NCBI GenBank assembly: GCA_963756895.1
Contig: CAVWPI010000014.1
Location: 62,001-126,000 of the forward strand
Source of the DNA: DASUAS01 sp963756895
GTDB lineage: Bacteria > Actinomycetota > Acidimicrobiia > IMCC26256 > DASPTH01
Length of the DNA stretch: 64,000 nucleotides
Direction: 5' to 3'
Every line of letters begins with the position of its first letter. Within the stretch, counting starts at the first letter, position 1. The notes below the pieces were generated by a model that was given only the letters and a program-made list of their open reading frames with translations, was not told the origin of the DNA and ran no database searches. A program made the position numbers and the translations under genes. Of this stretch, positions 49,706-58,485 are shown in pieces.

Positions 49706-51068
49706 CGACCGAGCCGAAGAACTCCGTCGACGAGCTCGTCGAGGTGGACGACACCGACCTCCTCGAGCGCGACGAGCTCGCGCACGATCCCGAGGAACGT
49801 CGGCTCGAGGCGCAGACGGACGAGGGCCAGCAGCAGCTGCGTCCGCTCGTCGGCGAGTCGCGCACCCAGGAGCTGGTGCTCACCGGCGGCCCGTGGCCCG
49901 ACCTCGACGACACCATGATCCTCAACATGGGTCCGCAGCACCCGTCCACGCACGGCGTGCTGCGCATCATGATGGAGCTCGACGGCGAGACCGTGCTGCG
50001 CGCCAAGCCGGTCGTCGGCTATCTGCACACCGGCATGGAGAAGACGGGGGAGGAGCTCACCTACGTCCAGGGCGCCACCAACGTGACGCGCATGGACTAC
50101 GCGTCGCCGTTGTCGAACGAGCTGGTGTTCTCGCTCGCCGTGGAGCGCCTCCTCGACCTCGAGCTCCCGGAGCGGGCCACGTGGATCCGCATGCTGCTGG
50201 TCGAGCTCAACCGCATGTCGTCGCACCTCCTGTTCCAGGCCACCAACGGCATGGACCTCGGCGCGGTGTCGATGATGATCTACGGGTGGCGTGAACGCGA
50301 GTACACCCTGCGCGTGCTCGAGACGATCACCGGGCTGCGGATGAACCACAACTTCATCCGTCCCGGCGGGGTGGCCGCCGACCTGCCCGACGGCTGGCAG
50401 GACGACGTGCTCGAGCTGTGCAAGCAGGTCGAGCGCGGGGTCGCCGAGTACGACTCGCTGCTGTCGGAGAACCCGATCTGGCGCGAGCGCACCGTCGGCG
50501 TCGGCGTGCTCACCACGGAGGAGGCCCTCGCGCTCAACGCGACCGGTCCCATCCTCCGGTCGACCGGCTTCGCCTGGGACCTGCGCAGGGCGCAGCCGTA
50601 CCTCGCCTACGACGACGTCGACTTCGACGTCATCTACAGCGCGAACGGCGATGTGTTCGACCGCTACCAGATCCGCCTCTACGAGATCCTCGAGTCGATC
50701 AAGATCGTGCGCCAATGCGTGGAGCACATGCCGGGCGGCGACTACCGCGTGCAGGACCGCAAGGTCACGCCGCCGCCCGCGCCCGCATCGACGAGTCGAT
50801 GGAAGCGCTCATCCACCACTTCAAGCTCTTCACCGAGGGCTTCCGCGTGCCCGCGGGAGAGACGTACGTCGCGATCGAGTCGCCTCGCGGCGAGATCGGG
50901 TGCTATCTCGTGTCCGACGGCACCGCGAAGCCGAACCGGCTCCACATCCGCGGCCCGTCGTTCTACAACCTGCAGTCGATGGACGCGATGGTGCCCGGCG
51001 GGATGTTCGCCGACGCGGTCGCGGTCGTCTCGAGCATCGATCCGATCATGGGGGAGGTCGACCGCTAG
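49702..51068 (+). CDS. nuoD: NADH-quinone oxidoreductase subunit D, frame break near 50785
   Basis: The 49-kDa subunit that lines the quinone cavity. An acidic N-terminal extension of about 65 residues precedes LNMGPQHPSTHGVLRIMMEL and GYLHTGMEKTGEEL. The C-terminal frame resumes as IDESMEALIHHFKLFTEGFR and ends IDPIMGEVDR, the usual tail. One C added to CCGCCGCCCGCGCCC restores TPPPRARIDES. Start ATGA overlaps nuoC. Confidence 0.94.
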
Positions 51069-51562
51069 TGCCGTTCACGCCTGCGAACCTCGACCTCGCG
51101 CGCGAGACCATCGCGAAGTACCCGCAGAAGAAGTCGGCGGTGCTCCCGCTGCTGCATCTCGCACAGGACCAGGACGGTCACATCACGCCGGCGGCGATGG
51201 AGGAGATCGCCGACCTGCTCGACCTCACGCCTGCGCTGGTGCTCGGGACGTGCTCCTTCTACACGATGTTCAAGCGGGATCCGGTCGGGAACCTCCTGGT
51301 GTCGGTCTGCACCAACGTGAGCTGCCTGGTCAACGGCGGCCCCGACCTCCTCGACCACCTGCAGCGGCGCTACGCCGCCGACTCCGACGTCACCGTCGAA
51401 GAGGTGGAGTGCCTCGCGGCGTGCGACCTCGCGCCGGTGCTGCAGGTCAATTACGAGTTCCACGGTCCGGTCACCGGGCCCGACGCCGAGACGGTCGTCG
51501 ACGAGTACAAGGCGGGCACGCGGGTGGCGCGCACGATCTCCGGTACGCGGGTGCGGAGCTGA
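51068..51562 (+). CDS. nuoE: NADH-quinone oxidoreductase subunit E
   Basis: A 164-residue thioredoxin-like [2Fe-2S] subunit of the NADH module. C81 and C86 (VCTNVSCLV) plus C115 and C119 (ECLAACDLAP) bind the cluster. GTG overlaps the nuoD stop by one base. Confidence 0.95.
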   Translation: MPFTPANLDLARETIAKYPQKKSAVLPLLHLAQDQDGHITPAAMEEIADLLDLTPALVLGTCSFYTMFKRDPVGNLLVSVCTNVSCLVNGGPDLLDHLQRRYAADSDVTVEEVECLAACDLAPVLQVNYEFHGPVTGPDAETVVDEYKAGTRVARTISGTRVRS

Positions 51563-51565
51563 GCC

Positions 51566-52885
51566 ATGGCCGCTGAGACCCGGATCATCACCAAGTTCCT
51601 CAACGAGCGTCCCGACGACTCGTGGGCCATCGACGCCGCGCTCGGCAACGGCGCCTACGACGGGCTCAAGAAGGCACTCGGCATGACGCCCGAGGACATC
51701 ATCACCGAGGTGCAGACCTCGGGGCTCCGCGGTCGCGGCGGTGCCGGCTTCGGCACCGGGCAGAAGTGGTCGTTCCTGCCCAAGGATGTGTTCCCGCGCT
51801 ACCTCGCGGTCAACGGCGACGAGGGCGAACCGTCCACGTTCAAGGATCACATGCTGGTGGAGCGCGACCCGCACCAGTTGCTCGAGGGCGTGATCATCAC
51901 GTCGTACGCGATCCAGTGCCACACCGCGTTCATCTACCTGCGTGGCGAGTTCGGGCTCGGCGCCGAGCGACTCGGCCAGGCGATCGCCGAGGCCTACGAC
52001 AAGGGCTTCGTCGGCACGAACATCCTCGGCTCCGGTTTCGACCTCGAGATCGTGCTGCACCGTGGGGCCGGCTGCTACATCGCCGGTGACGAGACGGGCT
52101 TGCTGTCGAGCCTCGAAGGCGAGCGCGCGATGCCGCGCATCAAGCCGCCGTTCCCGGCGGTGCAGGGCGTGTACGCGGCGCCCACGATCGTCAACAACGT
52201 CGAGACGATGTCGACGGTGCCGCACATCATCAACCGCGGCGGCGAGTGGTACGCGTCGATGGGCGTCAACCGCTCCACCGGCACGCGCATCTTCTCGGTG
52301 TCGGGCAACGTCGAACGACCAGGCAACTACGAGATCGAGCTGGGCATGACGTTCCGCGAGCTCATCTACGACCTCGCCGGCGGCATCAAGGACGGCAAGG
52401 GCCTCGGCTTCTTCATCCCCGGTGGCGCGTCGTCGCCGTGGCTGATCGAAGAGCACCTCGACGCTCCCCTCGACATGGACTCGGTGCAGAGCGAGCTCAA
52501 GACCATGCTCGGGTCCGGGGCGGTCATGGTGTTCGACGAGACCGTCGACCCGCTGCTGGTCGCGTGGCGCATCGCGAAGTTCTTCGCCCACGAGTCGTGC
52601 GGCAAGTGCACGCCGTGCCGTGAGGGCTCGGGCTGGGTGGAGAAGGTGCTCTACCGGATGGCGCACGGCTACGGCCGGCCCGAAGACCTCGACCTGCTGC
52701 TCGGGTTCGGCAACAACCTCGCGCTGGGCATGTCGTGGCCACCCGGCATGACCACCATCTGCCAGCTGGGGCCGAGCGTCATGTCGCCCACACAGAGCCT
52801 GCGCAACTTCTGGTACGACGAGATCAAGGAACGCATGGCGCGCGACACGGAAGCGCGCGGTGAGATCGCGGTGGTGAGCGCATGA
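51566..52885 (+). CDS. nuoF: NADH-quinone oxidoreductase subunit F (NADH- and FMN-binding)
   Basis: The 439-residue entry point for NADH. LRGRGGAGFGTGQKWSFLP binds FMN/NADH, YIYLRGE-like text appears as FIYLRGEFGLG, and SCGKCTPCREGSGW with a later Cys (TTICQLGP) binds cluster N3. ATG 51566 lies 3 bases after the nuoE stop. Standard length. Confidence 0.96.
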   Translation: MAAETRIITKFLNERPDDSWAIDAALGNGAYDGLKKALGMTPEDIITEVQTSGLRGRGGAGFGTGQKWSFLPKDVFPRYLAVNGDEGEPSTFKDHMLVERDPHQLLEGVIITSYAIQCHTAFIYLRGEFGLGAERLGQAIAEAYDKGFVGTNILGSGFDLEIVLHRGAGCYIAGDETGLLSSLEGERAMPRIKPPFPAVQGVYAAPTIVNNVETMSTVPHIINRGGEWYASMGVNRSTGTRIFSVSGNVERPGNYEIELGMTFRELIYDLAGGIKDGKGLGFFIPGGASSPWLIEEHLDAPLDMDSVQSELKTMLGSGAVMVFDETVDPLLVAWRIAKFFAHESCGKCTPCREGSGWVEKVLYRMAHGYGRPEDLDLLLGFGNNLALGMSWPPGMTTICQLGPSVMSPTQSLRNFWYDEIKERMARDTEARGEIAVVSA

Positions 52886-52907
52886 GCGTGTGCGCCATGG
52901 AGGAAGC

Positions 52908-55697
52908 ATGAGTACCGACGCGGTCCGCATGAGCCAGTGGCCGTCGGACCAGCGCTACGTGATCCCGGTCGCACCCGGGCCCGACATGGTGACGGTCACC
53001 ATCGACGGCAAGGAGGTGCAGGCGGGGCGCGGCGAGCTCCTCATCAAGGTCGCGCAGGAGCACGGCTCCTACATCCCGCGCTTCTGTTGGCACGAGCGCA
53101 TGAAGCCGGTGGGCATGTGCCGCATGTGCCTGGTCGAGGTCGAGGGCATGCGCGGCATGCAGATCTCGTGCGCCACGCCGGTCACCGACGGCATGGTCGT
53201 CAACACGCAGTCGCCCAACGTCAAGGCGGTGCAGGACGGCGTCCTCGAGTTCCTGCTGATCAACCACCCCCTCGACTGCCCGGTGTGCGACCGCGGCGGT
53301 GAGTGCCCGCTCCAGGACCAGACCCTCGCGTTCGGTCCCGGCGAGTCGCGCTTCGTCGAGGAGAAGCGCCACTTCGAGAAGCCGGTGCCCATCAGCGACC
53401 TCGTGCTGCTCGACCGCGAGCGCTGTATCCAGTGCGGCCGCTGCACGCGGTTCGCGGCCGAGATCGCCGGCGATCCACTGATCGACTTCGGTGAGCGCGG
53501 AGCGAACACGCAGGTCATCACCTACCCCGACGAGCCGTTCTCCTCCTACTTCTCCGGCAACACCGTGCAGATCTGCCCGGTGGGTGCGCTCACCGCGAGC
53601 TCGTACCGCTTCCGCGCCCGCCCATGGGACCTGCAGACCGTCGAGACGTCCTGCACCACGTGCGCGGTCGGTTGCCGCGGCGCGCTGCAGAGCACGTCGA
53701 ACCGCATCGTCCGCCTCCTCGGCGTCGACTCGGAGCCGGTGAACCAGGGGTGGCTCTGCGACAAGGGTCGCTACGGCTACGAGTGGGTGCACTCCGACGA
53801 CCGTGTGCGCGCGCCGATGGTGCGCAAGAACGGCGAGCTGGTCGAGGTGTCGTGGCCGGAAGCGCTCGACGTCGCGGCGGCGGGCCTGCAGCGCGCGCTC
53901 GACGCCGGTGGGCCCGGATCCGTCGCGGTGCTCGGCGGCGCCCGGGGCACCAACGAGGACGCTTTCGTGTGGGCGCGCCTGGCCAAGGGCGTGCTGGGCA
54001 CCGACAACGTCGACGCGCAGTTGGGCGACGGGCTCCCGGCGGAGGTCGTGCTCGGGCTTCCGAGCGCGACCATCGCCGACATCGACCGCGCCCGGGGCGT
54101 CGTGCTCGTGGCCCCCGACCTCCGCGAGGAGCTCCCGGTGCTGCACCTGCGCGTGCGACGCGCCGCGGTCGAGCTGGGTGTGCCCGTGATCGAGCTCGCC
54201 CCGCGCGCCAGTGGACTCACGCGCGACGTCACCGCGGTGCTGCGTCACGCGCCCGGCGAGGCCGGCGCGATGGCGGAGCAGCTCGCCCGCGCCCTCGCCA
54301 CGGCCGCCACCGCGTCGGGGAGTGGCTCGATCGAGAAGGCGGTGAGCGCCCTCGACGGTCGCGACGGCGACCTGATCGTCATCATCGGTCGGCAGTCGCT
54401 CGCCGAGTCGTCGGCGTCGGTCGTCCAGGCCGCAGCCGCGCTGGCGGCGCTGCCGAACGTGAAGTTCCTCTCCGCGGTGCGGCGCGCCAACGTCCGCGGC
54501 GCGCTCGAGCTCGGTCTGACGCCGGGCTTCCTCCCCGGTCGGGTCACGCTCGACGCCGGGCGCGACCACTACGCCGGTGAGTGGGGCACCGTTCCCAGCC
54601 AGCGCGGACTCGACGCCGCCGGGATCTTCGAAGCGGCGGCGGCGGGAACCATCCGGGCGCTCGTGCTCCTCGGCGCGGAGCCGGAGCAGGACTTCCCCGA
54701 CCGCATCCGCATGCGCGCCGGCTTCGACGCGGCGCCGTTCCTGGTGGCCGTCGGCGCGTTCACCGCCGACGCATCGGCGCGCGCCGACGTGTTCCTCCCC
54801 ACCTCGGTGTGGGGCGAGAAGACCGGCACCACCACCAACCTCGAAGGTCGAGTGCTGCGCATGGCGCGCCTCATCACCCCTGAGGGCCTCACGATGGACG
54901 ACTGGCGCATCGCGCAGGAGCTGGCGGCGCGCTTCGACGTCGACTTCGGGTACGACACCGCCGACGACGTGCAGGACGAGATCGCCCGCGTCGCGCCCGC
55001 CTTCGCCGGCGTCGACGCCGACCTCGTGCGCCGGGCGCGCGACGGCGCGGTGCTCCCGATCGCCGACTTCCCCGACGAGATCGTGTTCCAGCACGTCCTC
55101 GGCGTCACCGCCGGTCGCTCGTGGGAGCCCATTCGGCCCGGCGTCGCCGCCGACGAGTCGCACCTGTCGTCGCTCGGGACCGGCGCGGTGGCCGCCAGCG
55201 GCACGGGCTCCGATCCGATCAAGCCCGGGCTCGCGAGCGGCGAGCCCCCGGAGGAGGACACGGAGTCGGCGGAGGAGGCGGTCGCGGCCGCGGCCGAGGA
55301 GCTGGCGGCGCGCCCCGACCTCTACGTGTGGGATCGCAGCGCCGAAGCCCCGGCGCCCACCCCGCCCGACGCGTACAGTCTCCGGCTCGTGGCGGCCCGC
55401 ACCCTCTACGACACCGGTCGCATCGTGTCGAACGGACCCGCGCTCATCCAGCTCGCGGGCACCAACGCGCTGGTCGTCCACCCGAGCGACCTGGGTCGCA
55501 TCGGGGTGAGCGCCGAGGGCGACGACGTGCGCGTCACCACGCCGCGCGGCACGGTCACGGTGCCGGTCGTCGGCGACAGCGCCACCGCACCAGGCACCGC
55601 GTTCATGGCGTTCGCGCAGGGCGGCGACGTGGGTCCCAACGACGTCGTCGACATCGCCGCCGCGGTGACCGAGCTCCGGGTGGAGACGACGCGGTGA
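52908..55697 (+). CDS. nuoG: NADH-quinone oxidoreductase subunit G
   Basis: A 929-residue iron-sulfur subunit. The N-terminal [2Fe-2S] ligands are in PRFCWHERMKPVGMCRMCLV, then HPLDCPVCDRGGECPLQDQ, CIQCGRCTRF and the 4Fe-4S CTTCAVGCR. A molybdopterin-oxidoreductase-like fold follows with PGRVTLDAGRDHYAGEWG and EGRVLRMARL. An acidic, Ala-rich linker lies near residues 775-815 (PPEEDTESAEEAVAAAAEEL). ATG 52908 has a perfect GGAGGAAGC before it, so the upstream GTG 52890 is not used. Confidence 0.94.
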   Translation: MSTDAVRMSQWPSDQRYVIPVAPGPDMVTVTIDGKEVQAGRGELLIKVAQEHGSYIPRFCWHERMKPVGMCRMCLVEVEGMRGMQISCATPVTDGMVVNTQSPNVKAVQDGVLEFLLINHPLDCPVCDRGGECPLQDQTLAFGPGESRFVEEKRHFEKPVPISDLVLLDRERCIQCGRCTRFAAEIAGDPLIDFGERGANTQVITYPDEPFSSYFSGNTVQICPVGALTASSYRFRARPWDLQTVETSCTTCAVGCRGALQSTSNRIVRLLGVDSEPVNQGWLCDKGRYGYEWVHSDDRVRAPMVRKNGELVEVSWPEALDVAAAGLQRALDAGGPGSVAVLGGARGTNEDAFVWARLAKGVLGTDNVDAQLGDGLPAEVVLGLPSATIADIDRARGVVLVAPDLREELPVLHLRVRRAAVELGVPVIELAPRASGLTRDVTAVLRHAPGEAGAMAEQLARALATAATASGSGSIEKAVSALDGRDGDLIVIIGRQSLAESSASVVQAAAALAALPNVKFLSAVRRANVRGALELGLTPGFLPGRVTLDAGRDHYAGEWGTVPSQRGLDAAGIFEAAAAGTIRALVLLGAEPEQDFPDRIRMRAGFDAAPFLVAVGAFTADASARADVFLPTSVWGEKTGTTTNLEGRVLRMARLITPEGLTMDDWRIAQELAARFDVDFGYDTADDVQDEIARVAPAFAGVDADLVRRARDGAVLPIADFPDEIVFQHVLGVTAGRSWEPIRPGVAADESHLSSLGTGAVAASGTGSDPIKPGLASGEPPEEDTESAEEAVAAAAEELAARPDLYVWDRSAEAPAPTPPDAYSLRLVAARTLYDTGRIVSNGPALIQLAGTNALVVHPSDLGRIGVSAEGDDVRVTTPRGTVTVPVVGDSATAPGTAFMAFAQGGDVGPNDVVDIAAAVTELRVETTR

Positions 55698-56915
55698 CGC
55701 CCGTGTCGACGCTGCTCGCGGTCACCGACCCGCTGTTCGACCACGGCGTCGACACCACGGTCGTGCTGATCATCATCGGCAAGACGATCGCAGTGTTCGT
55801 GCTGCTGCTGTTGTCCGTGCTCTTGTACATCTGGTTCCTGCGCAAGGTCATCGCCAAGATGCAGAACCGGGTGGGACCCGACCGCGCCGGGCCGTTCGGG
55901 TTGTTCCAGAGCCTCGCCGACGGCATCAAGCTCTTCTTCAAGGAGCAGTCGGAGCCCAACACCGCCGACCGGCGCCTCTTCCGCATCGCGCCCTACCTCG
56001 CGCTGCTGCCCGCGTTCCTCGCGTTCAGCATCGTGCCCATCGGTGGCGTCGTCACCATCGCTGGTCACGAGACCTTCCTCCAGCTCGCCGACCTGCCGTT
56101 CGGCATCCTGTGGCTGATCGCCGATGTCGGGCCTCGGGCTCTACGGCGTGCTGCTCGCCGGCTGGTCATCCGGCTCGAAGTACCCGCTCCTCGGCTCGGT
56201 GCGCGCGTCGGCGCAGCTGCTCAGCTACGAAGCCGCGTTCGGGCTCGCGATCGTCGGCGTGCTGGTGCAGGCGAACACGCTCTCCACGCGCGGCATCGTC
56301 ATCCAGCAGGGCTGGGACGGGTTCCAGTCGATCTTCAACGGCGACTGGTACTGGTTGCCAGCGATCGTCGCCCTCGTGATCTTCGTGATCTCGGCGGTGG
56401 CGGAGACCAACCACCCGCCCTTCGACCTCGTCGAGGCCGAGCAGGAGCTCACCGGCGGGTTCTTCACCGAGTACACCGGCATCAAGTTCGCGATCTTCTA
56501 CCTCGCCGAGTTCATGAACGTCATCACGATGTGCGCCATCGCGGTGACGCTCTTCTTCGGCGGACCCAACGGTCCCGGGCTCGGCTTCCTGCCCGCCAAC
56601 GGCTGGGTCAACGCGTGGATCATGCCGATGTTCTGGTTCTTCCTGAAGGTCATCATCCTGCTGTTCGGCACCGTGTGGCTGCGCGCCTCGCTCCCGCGCC
56701 TGCGCTACGACCAGCTGATGGGCCTGGGCTGGAAGTTCCTCATCGAGATCGCCTTCATCTGGGTGATGATCTCGGGCGTCGTGATCGTCGCCAAGGAGGA
56801 GGGTTGGTCGATGTGGATCGTCCTCCCCGCCGCCATCGCCGGTGCCCTCGCCATCGGCACCACCCTCTACCTCTCGGTGCCCAAGAAGACGGAACTCGTC
56901 GAGGAGATCCGCTAG
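55694..56915 (+). CDS. nuoH: NADH-quinone oxidoreductase subunit H, frame break near 56122
   Basis: A membrane subunit at the quinone channel. MQNRVGPDRAGPFGLFQSLA and KLFFKEQSEPNTADRRLFRI are the conserved loops. The C-terminal frame has AETNHPPFDLVEAEQELTGG and FTEYTGIKFAIFYLAEF. ATCGCCGATGTC would read correctly as ATCGCGATGTC (LWLIAMSGLGLYG), one extra C. GTG overlaps the nuoG TGA. About 407 residues. Confidence 0.94.
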
Positions 56916-57595
56916 TGGGCTGGCTGAGCGGGTTCGGGGTGACGCTGCGCCAGATCGGGCGCCCCAAGGTCACCGAGCACTATCCGAAGGAGAAGCGGCC
57001 GAAGCCGGTGCGCTTCCACGGCCGCCACGTCCTCAACCGCTACGAGGACGGCATGGAGAAGTGCATCGGGTGCGAGCTCTGCGCGGGCGTGTGCCCGGCG
57101 AAGTGCATCTACGTGCGCGGCGCCGACAACCCGATCGACGCGCCGGTGTCACCCGGTGAGCGCTACGGCTTCGTCTACGAGATCAACTACCTGCGCTGCA
57201 TCCACTGCGACCTGTGCGTGGAGGCGTGCCCCACCGAGGCGATCACCGAGACCAAGCTCTTCGAGTTCTCCTTCTCCAACCGCGAGGACGCGATCTACAC
57301 CAAGGCCGAGCTCCTCGTCGACGACGACGGCCGCGCCCGCCGCCAGCCGTGGGAGCTGTGGCTCGGGAACGAGGACGAGCACACGAGCGCGTGGATGCGC
57401 GCCACGGCGCCCTCGGGTCAGGCGGTCTACGAGGGCCGCGTCGGGTGGTCGGGCGAGCTCGGCTTCGGCGTGCGCGCGCCCGAGGTGGGGCAGTCCGCCA
57501 CCGAAGCCGAGGACCAGTTCACCGAGGCCGCTCCCGCGGAACCGGTCGGCATCGTCGACACCGAGCACGCCTCCGACCACACGGGCGGGCACTGA
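56915..57595 (+). CDS. nuoI: NADH-quinone oxidoreductase subunit I
   Basis: A 226-residue ferredoxin-like subunit with two [4Fe-4S] sites, KCIGCELCAGVCPAKCI and RCIHCDLCVEACPTEAI, and the conserved RYEDGMEKCIGC approach. The acidic C-terminal tail of about 60 residues (APEVGQSATEAEDQFTEAAP) is longer than usual. GTG overlaps the nuoH stop. Confidence 0.95.
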   Translation: MGWLSGFGVTLRQIGRPKVTEHYPKEKRPKPVRFHGRHVLNRYEDGMEKCIGCELCAGVCPAKCIYVRGADNPIDAPVSPGERYGFVYEINYLRCIHCDLCVEACPTEAITETKLFEFSFSNREDAIYTKAELLVDDDGRARRQPWELWLGNEDEHTSAWMRATAPSGQAVYEGRVGWSGELGFGVRAPEVGQSATEAEDQFTEAAPAEPVGIVDTEHASDHTGGH

Positions 57596-57598
57596 CCG

Positions 57599-58153
57599 AT
57601 GGAAGCATTCATCTTCTTCGTGTTCGGCGCGCTGACGCTCGCCGGCGCGTTCGGGGTGATCCTGGCGCGCAACCCGGTGCACTCGGCGATGTCGCTCGTC
57701 GTCACGCTGGTGAGCGTGGCGGTGCTGTTCCTCCAGCAGGATGCCCACCTCCTCGCCGCCGTGCAGGTGGTCGTCTACGCCGGCGCCATCGTCGTGCTCT
57801 TCCTGTTCGTGATCATGCTGCTGGGCGTCGACCACCCCGACACGCTGCACGACCCCTTGAAGATGCAGCGCGTCGCCGCCATCGTGGTCGGCCTCGTGCT
57901 CCTCGCCGAGGTGCTGTTCCTCGGGGGACACAACTGGGCCACCGGCGCCAAGGCGCCGGCCGACCAGGCGATCCGCGGCGGCACGCCGGGACTCGGCAAC
58001 AACGTCGAGCGCGTCGCACGGTCGCTGTTCACCGACTTCCTCTGGCCGTTCGAGATCACGGCCGCGCTGCTCGTGGCCGCGGTCATCGGTGCGGTCGTGC
58101 TCGCCCGCCGCAGCCGCCAGGCCGACGAACTGGCGGCGGAGGAAGCGCCGTGA
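57599..58153 (+). CDS. nuoJ: NADH-quinone oxidoreductase subunit J
   Basis: A 184-residue subunit with five membrane helices (FIFFVFGALTLAGAFGVILA, NPVHSAMSLVVTLVSVAVLF, VVYAGAIVVLFLFVIMLLGV). The VVYAGAIVVLFLFVIMLL segment is the family signature (the pi-bulge helix). ATG 57599 starts 3 bases after nuoI. TGA overlaps nuoK as GTGA. Confidence 0.95.
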   Translation: MEAFIFFVFGALTLAGAFGVILARNPVHSAMSLVVTLVSVAVLFLQQDAHLLAAVQVVVYAGAIVVLFLFVIMLLGVDHPDTLHDPLKMQRVAAIVVGLVLLAEVLFLGGHNWATGAKAPADQAIRGGTPGLGNNVERVARSLFTDFLWPFEITAALLVAAVIGAVVLARRSRQADELAAEEAP

Positions 58154-58485
58154 CCGTGACGCTCGCCTCCCTCGACATCACCGCCGACTACTACCTGATC
58201 CTGGCGGCGATGCTCTTCACCATCGGTGCGGTCGGCCTGCTCACGCGGCGCAACGTGCTGGTGATGTTCATGTGCGTCGAGCTCATGCTCAACGCGGTGA
58301 ACCTCACGTTCGTGGCGTTCGCCAACGAGCTCAACGACATACGCGGTCAGGTGATCGTGTTCTTCGTGCTGTCGGTCGCCGCCGCTGAGGTCGCGGTGGG
58401 ACTCGGCATCATCGTCGCCATCTTCCGTCGCCGCCGCGGTGCCACCGCCGACGACCTCGACCTCCTCAAGGACCCGACGTCGTGA
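58150..58485 (+). CDS. nuoK: NADH-quinone oxidoreductase subunit K
   Basis: A 111-residue three-helix subunit. ILAAMLFTIGAVGLLTRRNV and VMFMCVELMLNAVNLTFVAF hold the conserved membrane Glu (CVELMLNA). The second Glu lies in SVAAAEVAVGLGI. Both take part in proton transfer in known complex I. GTG overlaps nuoJ and the stop overlaps nuoL. Confidence 0.95.
   Translation: MTVTLASLDITADYYLILAAMLFTIGAVGLLTRRNVLVMFMCVELMLNAVNLTFVAFANELNDIRGQVIVFFVLSVAAAEVAVGLGIIVAIFRRRRGATADDLDLLKDPTS

Noticed and set aside
49137..51068. nuoC and nuoD as pseudogenes
   Set aside because: All conserved blocks are present on both sides of single-base breaks in an otherwise complete operon, which fits sequence error better than decay.
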